From: RGIG5270 sp045538635
GTDB taxonomy: Bacteria; Verrucomicrobiota; Lentisphaeria; Victivallales; Victivallaceae
NCBI GenBank assembly: GCA_045538635.1
Contig: JAZSRU010000093.1
Span: forward strand, 1-64,000
DNA length: 64,000 bases
Direction of reading: 5' to 3'
Shown here: positions 8,337 to 16,895 of the stretch, in pieces
How positions within the stretch are numbered: position 1 is the stretch's first letter
Layout of the letters: every line of letters begins with the position of its first letter
Notes under the pieces: generated by a model
The model's database searches: none
What the model was told of the DNA's origin: nothing
Seen by the model: the letters and a program-made list of their open reading frames with translations, nothing else
Position numbers and translations under genes: made by a program

Positions 8337-9605
8337 TCAAACCAGAAATGTCTGATCACGGCGGGGACCGACAGAAACGATTGCAACCTCAGCTTCAACC
8401 AATTCAGCAATGCGGTTGAGGTATTTCTGCGCATTTTCCGGCAATTCTGCAAATGTGCGGGCTTCTGCAGTGCTGCAGCACCAGCCGGGATGTTTCTCAT
8501 AAACCGGTTTTACACGTGCAAGATCTGCTGCGCTGGTCGGCATTTCATTGATGATTTTGCCGTCAAGCTCATATGCAGTACAAATGCAGACAGTTTCCAA
8601 TGTATCCAGAACATCAAGTTTGGTAATAGCAAGTTTATTGACGCCGTTGATCATGCAGGAATATGCAGAAATAACAGCATCGAACCAGCCGCAGCGGCGG
8701 GGACGGCCGGTAGTTGCACCGAATTCGCGTCCGATTCTGCGGAGTTCCTCGCCGTCAGCGTCAAACAGTTCTGTCGGGAAAGGTCCTTCGCCGACGCGTG
8801 TGGTATAAGCTTTCATTACGCCCCAGACAGTATCAATATAACGCGGAGCGATACCGCTGCCGGTGCATGCACCGCCGGAAATAGTATTACTGCTGGTCAC
8901 AAAAGGATATGTTCCGTGGTCAATATCCAGCAATGCCCCCTGTGCGCCTTCAAAAAGAACATTTTTACCTGCTTTGGCGGCTTTGTTTACAGAAAGAACG
9001 GTATCAGTAACATAGGGAGCAAGATAAATTGCAGCTTCTTTGACTTTTGCCCATTCAGCATCGACATCAAGAGTATCGACACCGGCGGCGGCAAAGCGTT
9101 TATTGTATTTTTCACACTGGGTACGGAAAAGTTCTTCCAGCAATGCAAGATCACGGAGTGCGCCGCCGCGGATACCGCAACGACCGGCCTTGTCTTCATA
9201 AGCAGGACCGATACCGCGTCCTGTAGTACCGATTTTTGCCTTGCCTGCAGCCAGTTCTTTCATTTTATCACAAGCTTTGTGGTATGCAAAAATAAGATGA
9301 GCCTTATCGCTCAACTCGATAGTAGAGATATCAATTCCGCGTTCCTTGAGAGCAACCATTTCCTCCATCAAACCGATGGGATCCACCACCAGACCGTTGC
9401 CGATGACACAACGGACACCGGGACGGAAAATGCCGGAGGGAACGAGATGAAGAACATATTTTTCATCACCGATCTCAACAGTATGACCGGCATTGTTGCC
9501 GCCCTGAAAACGGACGACCATATCGACATCACGAGTTAAAACATCGATGAGTTTACCTTTGCCCTCATCGCCCCATTGTGTACCGACCAGAATATCTACA
9601 GACAT
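8337..9605 (-). CDS. purA: Adenylosuccinate synthetase
   Basis: 422 residues, the normal length. It converts IMP and aspartate to adenylosuccinate using GTP, the first committed step to AMP. The N-terminal GTQWGDEGKGK (8-18) supplies the catalytic Asp13, and NNAGHTVE supplies His41. VLFEGAQGALLDIDHGTYPF and the Asp/nucleotide segment GATTGRPRRCGWFD are also present. A single-gene unit: its own promoter lies upstream at 9651-9678 and a strong terminator downstream at 8274-8312. The antisense strand carries a long accidental open frame that I do not consider a gene. Confidence 0.97.
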   Translation of the reverse strand: MSVDILVGTQWGDEGKGKLIDVLTRDVDMVVRFQGGNNAGHTVEIGDEKYVLHLVPSGIFRPGVRCVIGNGLVVDPIGLMEEMVALKERGIDISTIELSDKAHLIFAYHKACDKMKELAAGKAKIGTTGRGIGPAYEDKAGRCGIRGGALRDLALLEELFRTQCEKYNKRFAAAGVDTLDVDAEWAKVKEAAIYLAPYVTDTVLSVNKAAKAGKNVLFEGAQGALLDIDHGTYPFVTSSNTISGGACTGSGIAPRYIDTVWGVMKAYTTRVGEGPFPTELFDADGEELRRIGREFGATTGRPRRCGWFDAVISAYSCMINGVNKLAITKLDVLDTLETVCICTAYELDGKIINEMPTSAADLARVKPVYEKHPGWCCSTAEARTFAELPENAQKYLNRIAELVEAEVAIVSVGPRRDQTFLV

Positions 9606-9650
9606 TTTTCAATTCCTTATTTTAAGAACTTATTTTTACACACTTGAGTT

Positions 9651-9678
9651 AATTTACACCCTAACGTTAAAATTTCAA
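9651..9678 (-). promoter_or_regulatory. Putative promoter of purA
   Basis: Minus strand TTGAAA (9678-9673), 16 bases, TAAATT (9656-9651), about 45 bases upstream of the purA ATG. The rest of the gap 9606-9745 is AT-rich and without other recognisable elements. Confidence 0.5.
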
Positions 9679-9745
9679 GAGCAAAGAGTAAAATAAAATA
9701 AAATAAATAAAGTGACTGCAAAGACATCATCTGTTGAAATTTTCT

Positions 9746-10372
9746 TCAAAATCCCAGCTTTTCAACGATATGATCAGGGGTGAAAAATGATGAATTTTCA
9801 AAAGTCAGGATTCTGACCCAATCATCTTCACGGGAAATTGTGATCATTTCTGCATTCTGAACTAATTTTCTGAATATTGATGATTTTTCAGGATTGAGAG
9901 ATTTCTCTGTTTTAAAATAATCACAGTCAATGTCAAGAATGTAATTTTCTGTTGGAAAATGCAACACAAACTGCTCAAGAAAACAGTCCTCCACCGCCAT
10001 ATCGGAATAGTGTTGGAAGCGTTCTGAATTCAACGGTTCATCCTCCGCGAAATCACCATTATACAAAACCGTCAACCACGCAGGACACTCCGTCACAACC
10101 GGAGTATGGGAAATGATGACTGCTTTTGAAATAATATTGTACTTCAAAGCATAATCAAAATGTTCATCATGCTGCAATCTGGAGATATCTTTTTCCAGAT
10201 CCGTCCCTGCATCAGCAGGAAAACCATTATTTGCCGAATAACGCAAAAAAGCCGGCAGAATATCCAAATGGTGATCAAAACTTATTACTGCCGGGCATTT
10301 GGCTCGCAGAATGTTCCACGAACGCAAAACATGATGATGCAGATCGTGTATTCTGATATCCTTCATATACAC
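9746..10372 (-). CDS. UPF0489-like protein (possible arginase-fold metalloprotein)
   Basis: 208 residues, no signal peptide. The motif VISFDHHLDIL near residues 28-38 and LDIDCDYF near 150-157 match my memory of the UPF0489 family, in which His/Asp-rich motifs occur in an arginase-like fold. The function of that family is unknown. The gene begins directly after the stop of the upstream LolA-like lipoprotein gene, so the two are probably coupled. This assignment comes from two short motifs and should be treated as tentative. Confidence 0.5.
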   Translation of the reverse strand: MYMKDIRIHDLHHHVLRSWNILRAKCPAVISFDHHLDILPAFLRYSANNGFPADAGTDLEKDISRLQHDEHFDYALKYNIISKAVIISHTPVVTECPAWLTVLYNGDFAEDEPLNSERFQHYSDMAVEDCFLEQFVLHFPTENYILDIDCDYFKTEKSLNPEKSSIFRKLVQNAEMITISREDDWVRILTFENSSFFTPDHIVEKLGF

Positions 10373-11242
10373 TTACTTGTCAAACACACGGCGCAATCTG
10401 CGGCTTTTCTGGTCTTTGCCGAAACGGTCCATGCGGTCACGCAATTTGTTTTCAGTAAATATCGGCGGCAGAAATTCACTGTCCGGAATATCAACATTGA
10501 GTTTATAGTCAAAAACCGTAGTTGTGCTTTCAATACCGTCACTGACTGCAGTCGTTTTCTGGGGTATCATGACATTATCCATCAACTCATAAACATCAAT
10601 AAAGCAATCATAACTGAAAGTCTGTTTTTTATTTTTGACAACAAGTGTCAAATCAGCATCTATACGGCGCGGACGGAAATCTTCTGCACTGACATAGATC
10701 GCAATGGTATTACCGCTGTCCTGTTCCCCGCAGACAATTTTGTAATAATCCACGGGTTTTTCAGACGATTCTTCCTGCACTCTGCAGCGGAAAACTTCAA
10801 CTTTTTTGAAAATCTGACTGTATTTTTCAGTAGGAACAGTCAGTTTATGGAGCATATTCAAACGGATGAGATCGGCTCCGGTGATCTCTTTGACCTTTTT
10901 CTCATTGTAATCGACCTGCCACGCACTTCCGGAATTATAAATGACCGCAGCAACAGGCTGATTGTTTTCAAAAGTCGTAAGTTTAAGAAAATTCGGCTTT
11001 TTGTACTTGAGATCGATCTGATAAATCGCATCCGTGAATAATCCTGCAATTTTAAGCATTTCACGCTGAACATATGAATCAGCTTTCCGGAAAGCGCCTT
11101 CCGGGTCCATGGCTTTTTCCATTTTTTCTTCAAGCTGATTTATAGTCAAATCACTCGGCTCCAGCGTTTCAACAACGGCACAGCCGCACAGAAAAACTGC
11201 ACAGAAAACAGAAAAAATCACAGACTTAAAATGCTTTTTCAT
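10373..11242 (-). CDS. LolA-like outer-membrane lipoprotein
   Basis: 289 residues from the ATG at 11242. I prefer it over the in-frame ATG at 11254 (which overlaps the metY stop by one base) because GGAG lies six bases before 11242 and the product then starts MKKHFKSVIF. The lipobox FLCGC ends the signal peptide near residue 20. The rest is beta-rich with the layout of LolA/LolB-like lipoproteins (AVIYNSGSAWQVDYNEKKVK, then a long strand series). It probably binds lipids or lipoproteins in the envelope. A second, soluble LolA-like protein is encoded at 28209. Cotranscription with metY looks accidental in function. Confidence 0.6.
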   Translation of the reverse strand: MKKHFKSVIFSVFCAVFLCGCAVVETLEPSDLTINQLEEKMEKAMDPEGAFRKADSYVQREMLKIAGLFTDAIYQIDLKYKKPNFLKLTTFENNQPVAAVIYNSGSAWQVDYNEKKVKEITGADLIRLNMLHKLTVPTEKYSQIFKKVEVFRCRVQEESSEKPVDYYKIVCGEQDSGNTIAIYVSAEDFRPRRIDADLTLVVKNKKQTFSYDCFIDVYELMDNVMIPQKTTAVSDGIESTTTVFDYKLNVDIPDSEFLPPIFTENKLRDRMDRFGKDQKSRRLRRVFDK

Positions 11243-11253
11243 AAGATTCTCCA

Positions 11254-12525
11254 TTATGCCTGATTCAATGCCTGATCGAAATCAGCAATAATATCATCAA
11301 TATCTTCAATACCGACAGAAACACGAATAAGTTCAGGTGAAATACCGGCAGCGACAAGTTCGCTGTCGCTGAGCTGACGGTGAGTCATACTTGCAGGATG
11401 CAGCACTCCGGTACGGACATCAGCGACATGTACAACAATTGCTACAAGCTTCAGTGAATCCATAACTTTCTCTCCTGCTGCTTTGCCGCCTTTGGCGCCG
11501 AAGCAGAGGACTCCGGATGCACCCCTGAGATATTTTTTTGCCAGATCATATCCCTCATCTCCCGGCAATCCCGGATATTTCACCCATGCAACCTTGGGAT
11601 GATTCTGCAGAAATTCTGCAAGTTTCTGTGCATTTTCGCAATGACGGTCCATGCGGACATGCAGAGTTTCAAGGCCGAGATTTGACAGAAATGCATTGAA
11701 CGGCATCATCGGAACGCCCATATCGCGGACATACTGTGCACGCATTTTGACAGAATATGGAAATTCGGGAAAATCTTTTATATAGGTCAAACCATGGTAG
11801 CTTTCATCAGGTTCGCAAAGTCCGGGGAACTTGCCGTTATCCCAATTAAAGCCGCCCTTCTCAATAACAATACCGCCAACGCTGGTCGCATGACCGTCAA
11901 TGTACTTGGTAGTTGAATGAGTTACGATATCTGCACCGAAATCAAACGGATTGCAGAGATACGGAGTCGGGAAGGTATTATCGACAATGAGCGGAATTCC
12001 ATTGGCATGGGCGACATCGGCGAGCAGTTCAAAATCAGCGACCACCAATGCCGGATTGGCAAGAGATTCAGCAAAAATCGCTTTTGTATTGGGACGGACA
12101 AGTTTTGCCAGTTCTTCGCGGGTGATATCCTGCGCAAAAAATTCGACTTCCACACCGTATTTTTTGAGAGTGTTGGCAAAAAGTGATACAGTACCGCCAT
12201 ACAAACCGGCATTAGCCAGCACATGATCGCCGCATTGGGCAATATTGAGAATCGCAAAAGCATTGGCAGCCTGACCGGCGCTGAATGCGACTGCGGCAAC
12301 TCCTTTCTCAAGAGCCGCCATCTTCTTTTCAAAAGCATCGACCGTGGGATTGGCAAGGCGGGTATAGAAAAAACCTTCACGCTTGAGATCGAAAAGTTCT
12401 GCGACACTCTGAGCGTTGTCATACTTGTAGGTTGTGCTTTGAACGATAGGCATTATACGCGGATCTCCGTCATTGGGAGTATATCCGCACTGAATAGTTT
12501 TGGTTGCAAATTTCCAGTCTGACAT
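11254..12525 (-). CDS. metY: O-acetylhomoserine sulfhydrylase (aminocarboxypropyltransferase)
   Basis: 423 residues, the length expected for MetY rather than the shorter cystathionine synthases. A PLP-dependent enzyme that forms homocysteine from O-acetylhomoserine and sulfide. The Schiff-base lysine is K207 in HSTTKYIDGH, and the PLP-pairing Asp is D182 in LIVDNTFPTPYL. SAGQAANAFAI (82-92) binds the PLP phosphate. The MetY-type insert with GGFNWDNGKFP is present. No SAM or other riboswitch is visible in the 190-base gap upstream, only a plain promoter (12566-12593) divergent from that of ptsH. Confidence 0.92.
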   Translation of the reverse strand: MSDWKFATKTIQCGYTPNDGDPRIMPIVQSTTYKYDNAQSVAELFDLKREGFFYTRLANPTVDAFEKKMAALEKGVAAVAFSAGQAANAFAILNIAQCGDHVLANAGLYGGTVSLFANTLKKYGVEVEFFAQDITREELAKLVRPNTKAIFAESLANPALVVADFELLADVAHANGIPLIVDNTFPTPYLCNPFDFGADIVTHSTTKYIDGHATSVGGIVIEKGGFNWDNGKFPGLCEPDESYHGLTYIKDFPEFPYSVKMRAQYVRDMGVPMMPFNAFLSNLGLETLHVRMDRHCENAQKLAEFLQNHPKVAWVKYPGLPGDEGYDLAKKYLRGASGVLCFGAKGGKAAGEKVMDSLKLVAIVVHVADVRTGVLHPASMTHRQLSDSELVAAGISPELIRVSVGIEDIDDIIADFDQALNQA

Positions 12526-12565
12526 TTTAAATATCCTTATTGTTGATTTCAGTTTGTTTTATGTA

Positions 12566-12593
12566 AATATAATACAAAAGTGCTTTTTTTCAA
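12566..12593 (-). promoter_or_regulatory. Putative promoter of metY
   Basis: Minus strand TTGAAA (12593-12588), 16 bases, TATATT (12571-12566), about 41 bases upstream of the metY ATG. It is back to back with the ptsH promoter. Confidence 0.6.
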
Positions 12594-12614
12594 GGGACTT
12601 ATTAAAAAAGCAGA

Positions 12615-12642
12615 TTGATTTTTCAAAAAAATGTGCTATATT
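12615..12642 (+). promoter_or_regulatory. Putative promoter of ptsH-ptsI
   Basis: TTGATT (12615-12620), 16 bases, TATATT (12637-12642), about 71 bases upstream of the ptsH start. It is divergent from the metY promoter, the two -35 boxes being 21 bases apart. Confidence 0.6.
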
Positions 12643-12713
12643 AAATAAATCTTTCACACCAGATGCTGTTTTCAGCTGCAACCCCGAAAAAATGGAAAGG
12701 CGATCCGAGCTTT

Positions 12714-12977
12714 ATGGAAAAAGAAGTGACTGTGGTAAATACACTCGGCCTGCACGCACGCCCCGCATCCATGATTGCAAAATGTGCTTCAAATTTCTCT
12801 TCCGAAATCATGATTGACAAATCAGGCGAGATTGCAAACGGCAAAAGCATCCTCGGGATAATGACTCTCGCCGCCGGCAAAGGAACAAAACTTGTCATTT
12901 CAGCAGACGGCGCAGATGCAGCTGAAGCATTGAACGCGGTGACAGAACTTTTTGAATCAGGATTCGGCGAGGAATAA
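12714..12977 (+). CDS. ptsH: Phosphocarrier protein HPr
   Basis: 87 residues from the ATG at 12714, the start that gives a standard-length HPr. An in-frame upstream frame exists but has no family match. His14 in GLHARPAS is the site phosphorylated by enzyme I. Ser45 in NGKSILGIM corresponds to the regulatory Ser46 targeted by HPr kinase. HPr passes phosphate from PEP via enzyme I to sugar-specific EIIA domains, or serves as a regulator in organisms without a full PTS. It is followed after four bases by ptsI. No EII gene is in the window. Confidence 0.93.
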   Translation: MEKEVTVVNTLGLHARPASMIAKCASNFSSEIMIDKSGEIANGKSILGIMTLAAGKGTKLVISADGADAAEALNAVTELFESGFGEE

Positions 12978-12981
12978 CAAC

Positions 12982-14772
12982 ATGGCAGCACAGGAGAAGG
13001 TTTTTCAGGTAACTCCGATTTCTCCGGGCATTGCCATCGGCAAAACCATTCAAATCGGCAAAAAACACAATCAGGAATTCATCAAAGATCGCTATATCCC
13101 TGAAAATCAGGTACAAAGCGAAATTGATAAATTTCATTCAGTCCTCGAAAATACCAAAAATTCCGTCCGCGAACTCAAAGAAAAGTTGCAGAGCAGACTC
13201 TCCGGCTCAGAAGCAGCTATTTTTGATTCACATTTGATGATCCTCGAAGATATGGCTCTCATCAAAGATATTGAACGGCTCATCTCCACTCAGCTCAAAG
13301 CCGCAGAATCAGCCGTTTTTGAAGCATCCGAAAGATATGTCAAAGTCCTCGAAGAACTCTCCGACCCGTATCTCCGTGAACGCGCCGCCGATGTCCGGGA
13401 TGTCCGCTCCAGAGTTCTCGAGCATTTCCACGAAAATGAAGAAAATTCCGGCAACGACACTCCGGTTGACCGCCGTATCGTACTCGCAGAAGAACTTACT
13501 CCGTCAGAAACCGCACATCTCTCTGCCGACCAGGTTCTCGGATTTTCTGTCTGTACCGGCAGCCCCACCAGCCATACAGCAATTCTGGCGCGCTCAATGC
13601 GCATGCCGGCTGTTGTCGGAATGCCGCCGGAAATAATGCCGCTGGACCCGGAAACAGAAATAATTATCGACGGATATTCAGGTTTCCTGATTGTCAATCC
13701 TGATGAACGCACCCGCGAAGCATATCTTTTAAAGGCTCAGGAAGCCAGTAAATTTTATTCAAGTCTGCTGGAGGAAACTGAACTTCATGCCGAAACGCGT
13801 GACGGCTTTCTCGTTCAGATGGCTGGAAACATCGAAAAACTCGAAGATGTACAGGAACTCAAAAAATCCGGTGCAGAAGCAGTCGGACTTTTCCGCAGTG
13901 AAATCTCATTTCTGGCAACCCCTGAACCGCCGACCGAAGATGAACAATTTGAACTTTATAAACAGCTTTTGAGCAGCATGGACGGCAAAATGGTCGTGGT
14001 CCGCACTCTTGATATCGGCGGCGACAAACTCAATGACGGCATTTTCCGCCATCAGGAACAAAATCCTTTTCTCGGACTCCGCGGTATCAGATTATGCCTG
14101 AAAGCAAAACAGGATCTCTTCCGTACACAACTCCGCGCATTGCTGCGTGCAGGCGTTTACGGCGATTTGAAAATAATGCTCCCGATGCTCACTTCCGTCC
14201 ACGAAATCGTTCAGGTTCGCAGCATTATCGAAGATATCAAAAAAGATTTTATTAAAAACAAAATCAATTTCGCTCAAAAGATTTCAATCGGAGTTATGAT
14301 CGAAACCCCCGCTGCAGCATTGCTGGTGGATCACATTGCGCCGCTGGTGGATTTTTTAAGCATAGGCACTAACGATCTGGTACAGTACACAATGGCAATC
14401 GACCGCAGCAACGATCTGGTGACATATCTGTATCAGCCGGCAAATCCGGCAATTCTCGAACTCATCGGCAGAACTGTTCTGGCCGCCAAAGAAAATAATA
14501 TCTGGGTCAGCGTATGCGGTCAAATGGCATCAGATCCGATGTACACGCCGCTTCTGCTCGGACTCGGAGTCAATGAATTAAGTATGGATGCAACATCTTT
14601 GAGCATTATCCGCCGCGTAATCCGCTCTCTCAAAATGAGTGATGCAGAATTTCTCGCCTCCGAAGCTCTGAAATGCCGTTCAAGCGTGGATGTACGCAAA
14701 ATGTCAATCGAACTCCTGCGCAAAAGCATTCCGGAGATCGCCGACATGATCATTATGGAAAATGAACGCTGA
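12982..14772 (+). CDS. ptsI: PTS enzyme I (phosphoenolpyruvate-protein phosphotransferase)
   Basis: 596 residues from the ATG at 12982, chosen over an in-frame upstream ATG inside ptsH because GAGG lies nine bases before it. The product begins close to the family's usual N-terminus. The phosphorylated histidine is His198 in GSPTSHTAIL. PEP-binding elements VRTLDIGGDKL and SIGTNDLVQYTMAIDRSND are intact, as is the C-terminal cysteine in VSVCGQMASDP. It is the partner of HPr upstream in a two-gene operon. It ends 46 bases from the convergent yceD gene, with no clear terminator between them. Confidence 0.95.
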   Translation: MAAQEKVFQVTPISPGIAIGKTIQIGKKHNQEFIKDRYIPENQVQSEIDKFHSVLENTKNSVRELKEKLQSRLSGSEAAIFDSHLMILEDMALIKDIERLISTQLKAAESAVFEASERYVKVLEELSDPYLRERAADVRDVRSRVLEHFHENEENSGNDTPVDRRIVLAEELTPSETAHLSADQVLGFSVCTGSPTSHTAILARSMRMPAVVGMPPEIMPLDPETEIIIDGYSGFLIVNPDERTREAYLLKAQEASKFYSSLLEETELHAETRDGFLVQMAGNIEKLEDVQELKKSGAEAVGLFRSEISFLATPEPPTEDEQFELYKQLLSSMDGKMVVVRTLDIGGDKLNDGIFRHQEQNPFLGLRGIRLCLKAKQDLFRTQLRALLRAGVYGDLKIMLPMLTSVHEIVQVRSIIEDIKKDFIKNKINFAQKISIGVMIETPAAALLVDHIAPLVDFLSIGTNDLVQYTMAIDRSNDLVTYLYQPANPAILELIGRTVLAAKENNIWVSVCGQMASDPMYTPLLLGLGVNELSMDATSLSIIRRVIRSLKMSDAEFLASEALKCRSSVDVRKMSIELLRKSIPEIADMIIMENER

Positions 14773-14817
14773 ACTGAAAAAATATTTCCAGCTGTTTTCA
14801 AACCCGTTAAGACTCTT

Positions 14818-15306
14818 TCATTTGCCTAATTGATCAAGCGCATCCCAGGGAGATGGTGCAGTCGGCGCATTGTCGGCACATTTACATGATTTTTTATTTA
14901 AATTCGTGCCGCACTCAGGACAAAGACCGAGACAATCATCGGAACAGATAATATTCACAGGGAAAGCAAGCAGCAATTCCTCCCGGATATCATCAGCGAC
15001 ATCAATTTCATCGGCATTGCCGAGTTCATCCAGCATGAGAGTATATTCTGTTTCCACATCCTGTTCGACATTTTCCAGGCATCTGCCGCATTGACCGGCA
15101 ATTTTGACGGATGCACTGCCCTGAATGACGACACCGCTGGCGTGCAATTGCGCCTCAAACTGATAATTAACGGGAGAAATGACGGAAATCATCCCGTCTT
15201 TTTCCAGCTCAAGGAAACCATCGTCAAAAACTCCATCAATTTGAATATTTTCTTTTTCAAGACGCGAAAGAGAAAGTTTTACAGAATATTTTTTCATTAT
15301 TATCAT
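14818..15306 (-). CDS. yceD: DUF177/YceD family protein
   Basis: 162 residues. The ATG at 15306 overlaps the coaD stop as ATGA, so the pair is translationally coupled. A second ATG at 15297 is possible. The family signature GQCGRCLENVEQ (about 90-101) and a central Asp/Glu-rich stretch are visible. The C-terminal part holds a cysteine cluster (CSDDCLGLCPECG, then SCKC), probably a zinc-binding extension. YceD proteins are linked to 23S rRNA/ribosome biogenesis and normally precede rpmF (ribosomal protein L32). Here no rpmF follows and the next gene is convergent ptsI. Confidence 0.8.
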   Translation of the reverse strand: MIIMKKYSVKLSLSRLEKENIQIDGVFDDGFLELEKDGMISVISPVNYQFEAQLHASGVVIQGSASVKIAGQCGRCLENVEQDVETEYTLMLDELGNADEIDVADDIREELLLAFPVNIICSDDCLGLCPECGTNLNKKSCKCADNAPTAPSPWDALDQLGK

Positions 15307-15779
15307 CCAATCTTTTTGCGTATTGCATCTGCGACAAGTGCAGGAACATAAGAATCAAATTTACCATGCAGAAATGCAACCTCTTTTACCATGTGTGAAC
15401 TGATAAATGAAGTATTGGCATTGGGCATCATAAAAATAGTTTCGCAGCTGTCAAGCATACTGCGGTTGGTCAATGCCATCTGCAATTCATACTCAAAATC
15501 CGAAAAAGCACGCAGCCCGCGCAATACCGCATCAGCCTGAAGATTCTGAACCGCATCAACCAGCAAACCTTCAAAACTCAGAACTCTGACATTTTGAAAA
15601 TCCTTGCAGCACTCGGCAATAAGATCCGCGCGTTCCTGCAAAGTAAAAAGCGGATTTTTGCCGGGATTCACAGCAACTCCGACAATAACTTCGTCAAAAA
15701 GTTTGCATGCCCGCTCAACCAGGTCAAAATGCCCGATAGTGAACGGGTCAAAACTTCCGGGATAAAGCACCCTTTTCAT
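15303..15779 (-). CDS. coaD: Phosphopantetheine adenylyltransferase
   Basis: 158 residues, the standard length. It transfers AMP from ATP to 4'-phosphopantetheine to make dephospho-CoA. The nucleotidyltransferase motif GSFDPFTIGH (8-17) and the C-terminal ISSHMVKE motif (ATP-phosphate binding) are present, as is the substrate-binding RGLRAFSDFEYE. The start follows a GAAAGGA about six bases upstream. Three near-identical 11-base units (TGACGGAAAAA type) immediately precede this ribosome-binding site. Confidence 0.95.
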   Translation of the reverse strand: MKRVLYPGSFDPFTIGHFDLVERACKLFDEVIVGVAVNPGKNPLFTLQERADLIAECCKDFQNVRVLSFEGLLVDAVQNLQADAVLRGLRAFSDFEYELQMALTNRSMLDSCETIFMMPNANTSFISSHMVKEVAFLHGKFDSYVPALVADAIRKKIG

Positions 15780-15785
15780 ATCATT

Positions 15786-15846
15786 CCTTTCGTCATTTTT
15801 CCGTCATTTTTCCGTCACAAATGAAAATAAGCTCAAAAAATGACGG
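15786..15846. repeat. CCGTCA/TGACGG repeat cluster upstream of coaD
   Basis: On the minus strand the coaD leader contains three successive 11-base units of the form TGACGGAAAAA (the last degenerate, merging with the ribosome-binding site). An inverted copy lies on the plus strand at 15831-15846 (GCTCAAAAAATGACGG). Nearly the same 17-18 bases recur, on the other strand, at 36106-36123, and GCTCAAAAATGAC recurs near 29236. It lies in the 158-base gap between coaD and ribF. Confidence 0.55.
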
Positions 15847-15864
15847 ATTTTGACTTTTTTAAAC

Positions 15865-15892
15865 TTGATTTTTATCATATTTAATATACATT
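15865..15892 (+). promoter_or_regulatory. Possible promoter of ribF
   Basis: TTGATT (15865-15870), 16 bases, TACATT (15887-15892). The spacing matches the other promoters in the window but the -10 is weak. Confidence 0.35.
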
Positions 15893-15937
15893 ATAAAAAA
15901 GAATTTGCAAATAAAGAAAAGGATTTCAGCAATATTT

Positions 15938-16885
15938 ATGGATTTTCAGAATGAATGGCACCGTTTTTTGAGCAATCTGGCAGCTGCAGATTACCGGATG
16001 GCAAGCCTCGGCATCGGAGTGTTTGACGGAGTTCACAGAGGACACGGCATGCTTCTGGACACCCTCGCTTCTCATGCGGAACAAAACAGTTCATGCCCCG
16101 TAGCACTGACTTTTTCTCCGCATCCCAAAGCATTGATCGCTCCCGGCCATACCCCGAAACTGCTGACTTCACTTGACCGCCGTATCGAAATGCTCAAATC
16201 TCACGGCATAAAGGATGTCTTTGTCATTCATTTTGATGAAAAATTCGCCCGTATGGAAGCATTGGATTTTCTGAAAATACTCTGCGAAAATACCCCGCTG
16301 CCCATAGACTGCATAACCGTCGGTAAAAATTGGCGGTTCGGCAGCATGGGCAGAGGCAATGCGGAAGTTCTGAAAAAATACTGCAGCGAACATGATATAA
16401 TTTTTCATCCGGTGGATGAATTGAAAATTGACGGAGAAAAAATCAGCTCCGCCAACATCCGTCTTGCCATTGCCAATGGTTTTCTCGATCGCGCCGGTGC
16501 CATGCTCGGACGGGACTTTGAACTTACAGGCGAGGTGGTAAAAGGTTTCTCTTTCGCCGGCAGCAAACTCGGCCACCCGACCGCAAATCTCGCCCCCGAT
16601 TCAGAAATAATGCCGCCTGACGGAGTTTACGCCGCCGAAGTCACCCTGAATGATGAAAAATACCCCGCCGCAGTAAATATCGGTATAGCTCCAAGCTTTG
16701 AATTCAACCGCCAGCAGCACCGTATAGAAGTGCATCTGCTGGATTTTGAAGGCAATCTGTACGGCAATAAACTGAGCGTCAAATTGGTAAAACATTTGCG
16801 TAACGAGCGTTTTTTTGAAAGCGCGGAAGCTTTGAAAGCGCAAATAATCAAAGATATTCAGCAAATAAGAGATTTAATAAAATAA
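15938..16885 (+). CDS. ribF: Bifunctional riboflavin kinase/FAD synthetase
   Basis: 315 residues from the ATG at 15938. An earlier in-frame TTG would add 11 residues without a better ribosome-binding site. The N-terminal FAD synthetase domain shows the nucleotidyltransferase motif GVFDGVHRGH and the segment NWRFGSMGRGN. The C-terminal flavokinase domain has GHPTANL with the essential Thr-Asn pair, and a conserved Glu in RIEVHLLDF. The enzyme makes FMN and then FAD from riboflavin. It leads a short operon with the MerR-like membrane protein and acpS. Confidence 0.93.
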   Translation: MDFQNEWHRFLSNLAAADYRMASLGIGVFDGVHRGHGMLLDTLASHAEQNSSCPVALTFSPHPKALIAPGHTPKLLTSLDRRIEMLKSHGIKDVFVIHFDEKFARMEALDFLKILCENTPLPIDCITVGKNWRFGSMGRGNAEVLKKYCSEHDIIFHPVDELKIDGEKISSANIRLAIANGFLDRAGAMLGRDFELTGEVVKGFSFAGSKLGHPTANLAPDSEIMPPDGVYAAEVTLNDEKYPAAVNIGIAPSFEFNRQQHRIEVHLLDFEGNLYGNKLSVKLVKHLRNERFFESAEALKAQIIKDIQQIRDLIK

Positions 16886-16895
16886 GGATTACAAC

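Noticed and set aside
8208..9539. Open frame of 443 codons on the plus strand opposite purA
   Set aside because: It is fully antisense to a perfectly conserved purA, has Cys/Phe-rich composition typical of shadow frames, and has no ribosome-binding site.
12526..12713. SAM or other methionine riboswitch for metY
   Set aside because: The gap has only two divergent promoters. No S-box core or SAM-II type motif is present.
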